This document shows, piece by piece, positions 60,335 to 64,000 of a stretch of DNA of 64,000 bases (its first letter is position 1; each line of letters opens with the position of its first letter). Source of the stretch: Litorimonas sp039975855 (GTDB lineage: Bacteria > Pseudomonadota > Alphaproteobacteria > Caulobacterales > Maricaulaceae); contig JBDWGH010000004.1 of NCBI GenBank assembly GCA_039975855.1, forward strand, positions 496,001 to 560,000. The letters run 5' to 3'. Both the position numbers and the translations under genes were made by a program. Below the pieces are notes generated by a model, which ran no database searches, had not been told where the DNA came from, and was given only the letters and a program-made list of their open reading frames with translations.

Positions 60335-61192
60335 ATGTCCGAAACACCTAAACATTACCGCGCATTGTTTATCAGTGATGTCCATTTAGGTTCCAAGGGA
60401 TGCCAAGCCGAAGCGCTTTGTGCATTTCTTGATACGCACACAGCCGATACACTTTATCTAGTCGGGGATATTATTGATGGATGGCGGCTAAAGAAAAAAT
60501 GGTTCTGGCCACAATCTCATACCAACGTCATCGAAGAAATTCTATCCATGGCCAAAAAAGGCACAGACGTTTATTATATTGCTGGCAATCACGATGAATT
60601 CCTTCGCGGGTTTCTGAGTTTCAAAATGAAATTCGGAGAAGTAAAACTCTCCAACCAAGAAACGCATATCGGCGTCGATGGACGTCATTACTTAGTTGTG
60701 CATGGCGACATGTTTGACGGGTTGATGCGCGCAGACCGGAAATAGATCATGCATCTCGGCGACAATGCCTATAATTTGCTGCTCTGGATCAATACGAAAT
60801 TAAATGCAGTTCGGCGGAGGTTGGGCCTTGAATACTGGTCCCTCTCCAAAAGTTTGAAAACCCGCACCAAACGCGCGATGAATTTCATTCAATCGTTTGA
60901 AGAACAAGTTGCAGATTACTGCCGACGTAAAGACTTTGACGGCGCAATTTGCGGCCATATTCATGTTGCGGAAATGCGCGAAATCGACGGAATCGTTTAT
61001 ATGAATGACGGCGATTGGGTGGAGAGCTGCACTGCCTTAGCCGAACATCATGACGGACGCTGGGAGTTGTTACACCATGAACCGAAACATGATCGTAAGA
61101 AACGCCCATCATTGAAAGCGCAGCTCGGCGACAGCAGTTTTGGTCCTATTCTTTCAGGGAAAATACGACGTGGTAGTGAGAGAGAGACTTGA
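60335..61192 (+). pseudogene. LpxH-like UDP-2,3-diacylglucosamine diphosphatase, interrupted by in-frame TAG
   Basis: One frame from 60335 (ATG after GGGGTGG) to 61192, with a single TAG at 60743-60745. Before the stop are DVHLGSKG, GDIIDGW, GNHDE and VVHGDMFD, four metal motifs of the calcineurin-like LpxH family. After it come HLGDNAYNLLLW and GHIHVAEMREIDGIVYMNDGDWVE, holding the GHxH motif. Relatives usually have Trp at this place (TGG), so one G-to-A change explains it. The truncated product would lack GHxH. Sequencing error or suppression are alternatives. The 3' end overlaps the tRNA. Confidence 0.8.
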
Positions 61193-61247
61193 ACTCTCGA
61201 CCTCAGGATTATGAGTCCTGCGCTCTAACCAGCTGAGCTACCTCACC
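61171..61247 (-). tRNA. tRNA with CAT anticodon (Met elongator, or Ile2)
   Basis: Complete 77-nt cloverleaf on the minus strand: acceptor GGTGAGG with TCTCACT, D-arm GCTCAGCTGGTTAGAGC, anticodon stem CAGGA/TCCTG with loop CTCATAA, T-arm GAGAGTTCAAGTCTCTC, encoded CCA. An initiator is excluded by the acceptor pairing; resemblance to alphaproteobacterial tRNA-Met favours elongator, but lysidine-modified tRNA-Ile2 cannot be excluded. Confidence 0.9.
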
Positions 61248-61268
61248 ATCCGTCGTGACTGTTTATCA

Positions 61269-61304
61269 CAGTGCCGCGCCCTATAAGACAGCTATGCGGC
61301 ACTG
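61269..61304 (-). terminator. hairpin after the bkd operon
   Basis: CAGTGCCGC (61269-61277) pairs perfectly with GCGGCACTG (61296-61304). On the minus strand it lies about 50 bp past the E2 stop and before the tRNA. No T-run follows, so termination would be atypical. Confidence 0.4.
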
Positions 61305-61352
61305 CCAAGCGTAAATATCCGTCAAATTTCGGTCAGACGCGTTTCGGGTCCT

Positions 61353-62651
61353 CTAGAGGAGGAACATACTCGTCGGATCTTCGATACGAGCCTTCATATC
61401 CTGCATCATTTTCGCAGCGTCATAACCATCAATAACGCGGTGGTCGCAGGACACGGAGAAATTCATAACTTTGCGAACCTCAACCTCGCCCTGGGTCATG
61501 ACCAATTTCTCTCGAATTTTGTTCGGTCCAAAAATGGCAACTTCTGGCCGATTGATAACGGGGGTTGTGACAATTCCGCCAAGCGGGCCAAGTGAAGTTA
61601 GCGTCGTCGTCGCATCAGACAAATCTTCCGTCGCCAATTGGTTTGTGCGTGCCGCTTCGGCCAAGCGTCCAATCTCTCTCGCTATTTCCCAAATAGTTTT
61701 AGATTGCGCCGCTTTAACAACAGGCACAATCAGGCCACCATCCGTCTGCGTGGCTATGCCGAGATTTAAGTCCTCGAACCTCGCGACGTAACCTTTTTGA
61801 TCTTCATAACGCGCATTAAACTGAGGCCAATCTACGATGGTTACGGCCAATGCCCGAATGATAAGCGGCAAAACAGTGAGCTTCGGCTTATCTTCGCTGC
61901 GGCGCGAATTCATGCGGGACCGCATCTTTTCCAACGCAGTCACGTCCATTTCTTCGACATAGGTGAAATGCGGAATATTGCGCTTTGACTCAGCCATGCG
62001 TGTGGCGATGACGCGCCGCAATCCAATAACTTTCTGACGGGTCTCGCCAGGCACTGGATCGTCGGCTTGTGTTTGAGGTGTCTCCTGCATCTTGGAGAAT
62101 GCAGGAGACGGCTTCATCTGGGGGGATGAAGCTTGGGGGACGGACGCTGAACCGGCTATCAGATAGGCATCTAGGTCCGCATGTGACACTCTTGCGCCCT
62201 CCGCAGGGACAACCGCAAGATCAATATTTAACCGCGTTGCCCGACCACGGACTGCAGGAGATGCCAGAACTTTACCACTTGTGACTGAGCGAGACACCGG
62301 CGCTGAAGGGACAGAATCTGCCTGAGTGTCTTTTGGTTCAGACGGAGACTGTGGTGCAGGTTTTTCGGGTTCAGGCGCAGATATTTCCTCAGGTTCAGAA
62401 TTCCCTTCTCCCTCTATCTCTAGAGTGACTAGAACAGCCCCAACGGCGAGCATGTCACCTTCTTCGCAAGCTATTGATTTTATCACACCATCGACGGGTG
62501 ATGTCAGTTCAATCGTTGCTTTATCCGTCATTGCATCGGCAATGGGGTCTTCCTCAGAAACCGTATCCCCAATCGCGACATGCCAAGCCGTGATTTCAGC
62601 CTCAACAACGCCTTCGCCGATATCTGGAAGTTTATAGAAATGCGTTCCCAT
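61353..62651 (-). CDS. dihydrolipoamide acyltransferase (E2) of branched-chain 2-oxoacid dehydrogenase
   Basis: 432 residues. Lipoyl domain 1-80 with K44 in MTDKATIEL as the lipoylation site. A Pro/Glu/Ser-rich linker (about 83-122) and peripheral subunit-binding domain (about 128-165, VLASPAVRGRATRLNIDL) follow. The catalytic CoA-acyltransferase domain ends in SVSCDHRVIDGYDAAKM with the active-site His and a SMFLL C-terminus. Three bases separate it from the E1-beta gene. 'Branched-chain' is favoured over pyruvate by E1 similarity and single lipoyl domain. Confidence 0.88.
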   Translation of the reverse strand: MGTHFYKLPDIGEGVVEAEITAWHVAIGDTVSEEDPIADAMTDKATIELTSPVDGVIKSIACEEGDMLAVGAVLVTLEIEGEGNSEPEEISAPEPEKPAPQSPSEPKDTQADSVPSAPVSRSVTSGKVLASPAVRGRATRLNIDLAVVPAEGARVSHADLDAYLIAGSASVPQASSPQMKPSPAFSKMQETPQTQADDPVPGETRQKVIGLRRVIATRMAESKRNIPHFTYVEEMDVTALEKMRSRMNSRRSEDKPKLTVLPLIIRALAVTIVDWPQFNARYEDQKGYVARFEDLNLGIATQTDGGLIVPVVKAAQSKTIWEIAREIGRLAEAARTNQLATEDLSDATTTLTSLGPLGGIVTTPVINRPEVAIFGPNKIREKLVMTQGEVEVRKVMNFSVSCDHRVIDGYDAAKMMQDMKARIEDPTSMFLL

Positions 62652-62654
62652 AAC

Positions 62655-63668
62655 TTACCCTTCCATCACTTTGCGCAAGGCATTGCCGACACGCTTAGGC
62701 CCAGGGAAATAAGCCCATTCTTGCGCATGGGGGTAAGGCGTATCCCAACCCGTGACGCGTTGAATGGGCGCTTCGAGCGCATAGAAACAGCGTTCTTGAA
62801 CTTGCGCCGCGAGCTCCGCACCAAATCCAGAGGTACGGGTTGCTTCGTGTAAGATTACGCATCGCCCAGTTTTCTTGACAGATGTTTCAATCGCTTCAAT
62901 GTCCAAAGGAAGAAGCGCACGCAGATCTAAAATATCAGCGTTCAGACCCATATCCTCAGCGACCTTTTGCGCAACCCAAACCATGGTACCATAGGCCAAG
63001 ATAGTGACATCACCGCCTTTGGAAATTTTACGAGCCTCTCCTATAGGTACCGTATAATGCCCACTTGGGACCTCACCCAGTTCATGTCCCCGCCATGTCT
63101 TCGCCGGCGCGTGCGGATCACCGTAAAACGGACCATTATAGAGACGTTTGGGCTCTAGGAAGAGAACAGGATCGTTATCTTCAATCGCATCGATCAACAT
63201 ACCTTTGGCATCGTAGGGATTTGAGGGAATGATCGTTTTTAAGCCTGCGATGTGCGTAAACAACGCCTCCGGAGATTGGCTGTGGGTTGTGCCGCCATAA
63301 ATACCGCCGCCGACTGGTGTGCGAATAGTGATGGGAGCGGTGAAGTCGCCATTGGACCGATAACGCAAACGTGCCGCCTCTGATGCGATTTGGTCATAGG
63401 CGGGATAGATATAGTCAGCAAACTGGATTTCTGCGACGGGGCGCAAACCATTAGCGGCCATACCGATCGCAATGCCGACAATGCCCCCTTCGGAAATTGG
63501 CGTGTCAAAACAACGATGCAAACCATGTGTCTCTTGTAATCCCGCCGTTGCGCGGAACACACCACCGAAATAGCCAACATCCTCGCCGAAAACGAGGACA
63601 TCTGAGTCTTGGCTCATCTTTACATCCAGCGCATCGCGGACGGCTTCTATCATGTTCATTTGCGGCAT
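62655..63668 (-). CDS. 2-oxoisovalerate dehydrogenase E1 beta
   Basis: 337 residues from MPQMNMIEAVRDALDVKMSQD (start 63668; open frame upstream overlaps the E1-alpha gene). VLVFGEDVGYFGGVFRATAGL, DTPISEGGIVGIAIGMA and GWDTPYPHAQEWAYFPGPKRV are typical of branched-chain E1-beta. It binds thiamine diphosphate with E1-alpha. Four bases separate it from the E1-alpha stop. Confidence 0.92.
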   Translation of the reverse strand: MPQMNMIEAVRDALDVKMSQDSDVLVFGEDVGYFGGVFRATAGLQETHGLHRCFDTPISEGGIVGIAIGMAANGLRPVAEIQFADYIYPAYDQIASEAARLRYRSNGDFTAPITIRTPVGGGIYGGTTHSQSPEALFTHIAGLKTIIPSNPYDAKGMLIDAIEDNDPVLFLEPKRLYNGPFYGDPHAPAKTWRGHELGEVPSGHYTVPIGEARKISKGGDVTILAYGTMVWVAQKVAEDMGLNADILDLRALLPLDIEAIETSVKKTGRCVILHEATRTSGFGAELAAQVQERCFYALEAPIQRVTGWDTPYPHAQEWAYFPGPKRVGNALRKVMEG

Positions 63669-63672
63669 GTCT

Positions 63673-64000
63673 TTAATCCCGCTCTGCTGCGAACATACGC
63701 TTCTGCTCGTCAAGATGCGGCAAAGCATGCTCATAGACTTGCTCAAACATAGTGAAATCATTCACTTTGGTTTCCCCTGAAAGATTGCCCATAGCTTCAG
63801 CAGATTTATAAGTTTCTCGGACAGTTGTTTTGCACTCCTCCAAAAGGGCAGTGTGACGGTCTTCGTCCCACTCTCCAATCAAGACAAGATGTGTTTTTAG
63901 GCGCTCTAAAGGATCACCGAACGGCCAAACCTCAGGTTCATTTTCAGGACGGTATTTGGACGGGTCATCCGATGTGGAATGTCCGGATTTCCGGTAGGTG
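63673..64000 (-). CDS. 2-oxoisovalerate dehydrogenase E1 alpha, C-terminal part (5' end outside window)
   Basis: The frame is open to base 64000. The visible 108 residues begin TYRKSGHSTSDDPSKYRPENEPEVWPFGDPLERLKTHL (split here by the limit on quoting), the conserved end of the thiamine-diphosphate alpha subunit. With E1-beta and E2 it makes the bkd complex; E3 is not visible. Confidence 0.9.
   Translation of the reverse strand, partial: TYRKSGHSTSDDPSKYRPENEPEVWPFGDPLERLKTHLVLIGEWDEDRHTALLEECKTTVRETYKSAEAMGNLSGETKVNDFTMFEQVYEHALPHLDEQKRMFAAERD

Overview
The window looks like a chromosome segment of a marine, aerobic alphaproteobacterium, probably in or near the Hyphomonadaceae/Maricaulales. 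Supporting genes are a split-alpha proton-translocating transhydrogenase (pntA1-pntA2-pntB), an aa3-oxidase subunit IV-like gene, GapR (DUF2312), RegB/RegA with SCO, FixL/FixJ, a PduO-type cobalamin adenosyltransferase and a branched-chain 2-oxoacid dehydrogenase. No rRNA, CRISPR array or insertion sequence was seen. Two tRNA genes were found: tRNA-Arg(ACG) and a CAT-anticodon tRNA.

Layout. (1) 1-4.4 kb: the end of a metallophosphoesterase, then a RoxA-like di-haem cytochrome divergent from a lipoprotein with one CxxCH motif. (2) 4.49-30.01 kb: two tandem genomic islands at the 3' end of tRNA-Arg(ACG). Island A (4494-12150) carries a glutaminase and a complete trans-4-hydroxyproline catabolic cluster with an AraC regulator. 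It ends in a decayed relaxase fragment. Island B (12151-30009) carries oxygen-sensing and stress genes, then a relaxase and a tyrosine integrase next to the tRNA. Both island left ends have a 14-bp copy of the tRNA 3' end, followed about 65-80 bp later by three GTTrCACAA-type direct repeats at 12-bp spacing. Two more such repeats lie beside the integrase, so these look like arm-type integrase sites. (3) 30.1-64 kb: core-like chromosome. It holds P1 peptidase/GNAT, acyl-CoA ligase, Na+/solute symporter, enoyl-CoA hydratase, a pit-arsM-radical SAM arsenic cluster, purEK, a diguanylate cyclase, the pnt operon, an NtrC-type regulator with an outer-membrane protein, a GH10 xylanase behind two LacI-type operators, gapR, pduO, SCO/RegBA, a BLUF protein, a DUF3604-PpiC-HupE cassette, an LpxH-like phosphoesterase with an in-frame TAG, and the bkd operon running off the right edge.

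The most striking feature is the wiring of island B. It encodes a haem-PAS FixL with the haem His and Arg in place, a FixJ, and a Crp/FNR-family protein with the E-x-x-S-R recognition helix expected for TTGA half-sites. Six TTGA-N6-TCAA-type dyads sit in front of its cargo: hemerythrin, DUF6544, ExoD/EEP, cardiolipin synthase, the fixLJ operon and its divergent partner, and paired universal stress proteins. Four of these genes start 39.5-40.5 bp from the box centre and lack a Shine-Dalgarno sequence, which suggests leaderless mRNAs. The other four start 56-70 bp away, and the three starts checked closely have a ribosome binding site. I read this as a self-contained, probably mobile low-oxygen/redox response island. 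The regulatory logic is inference from sequence and family knowledge.
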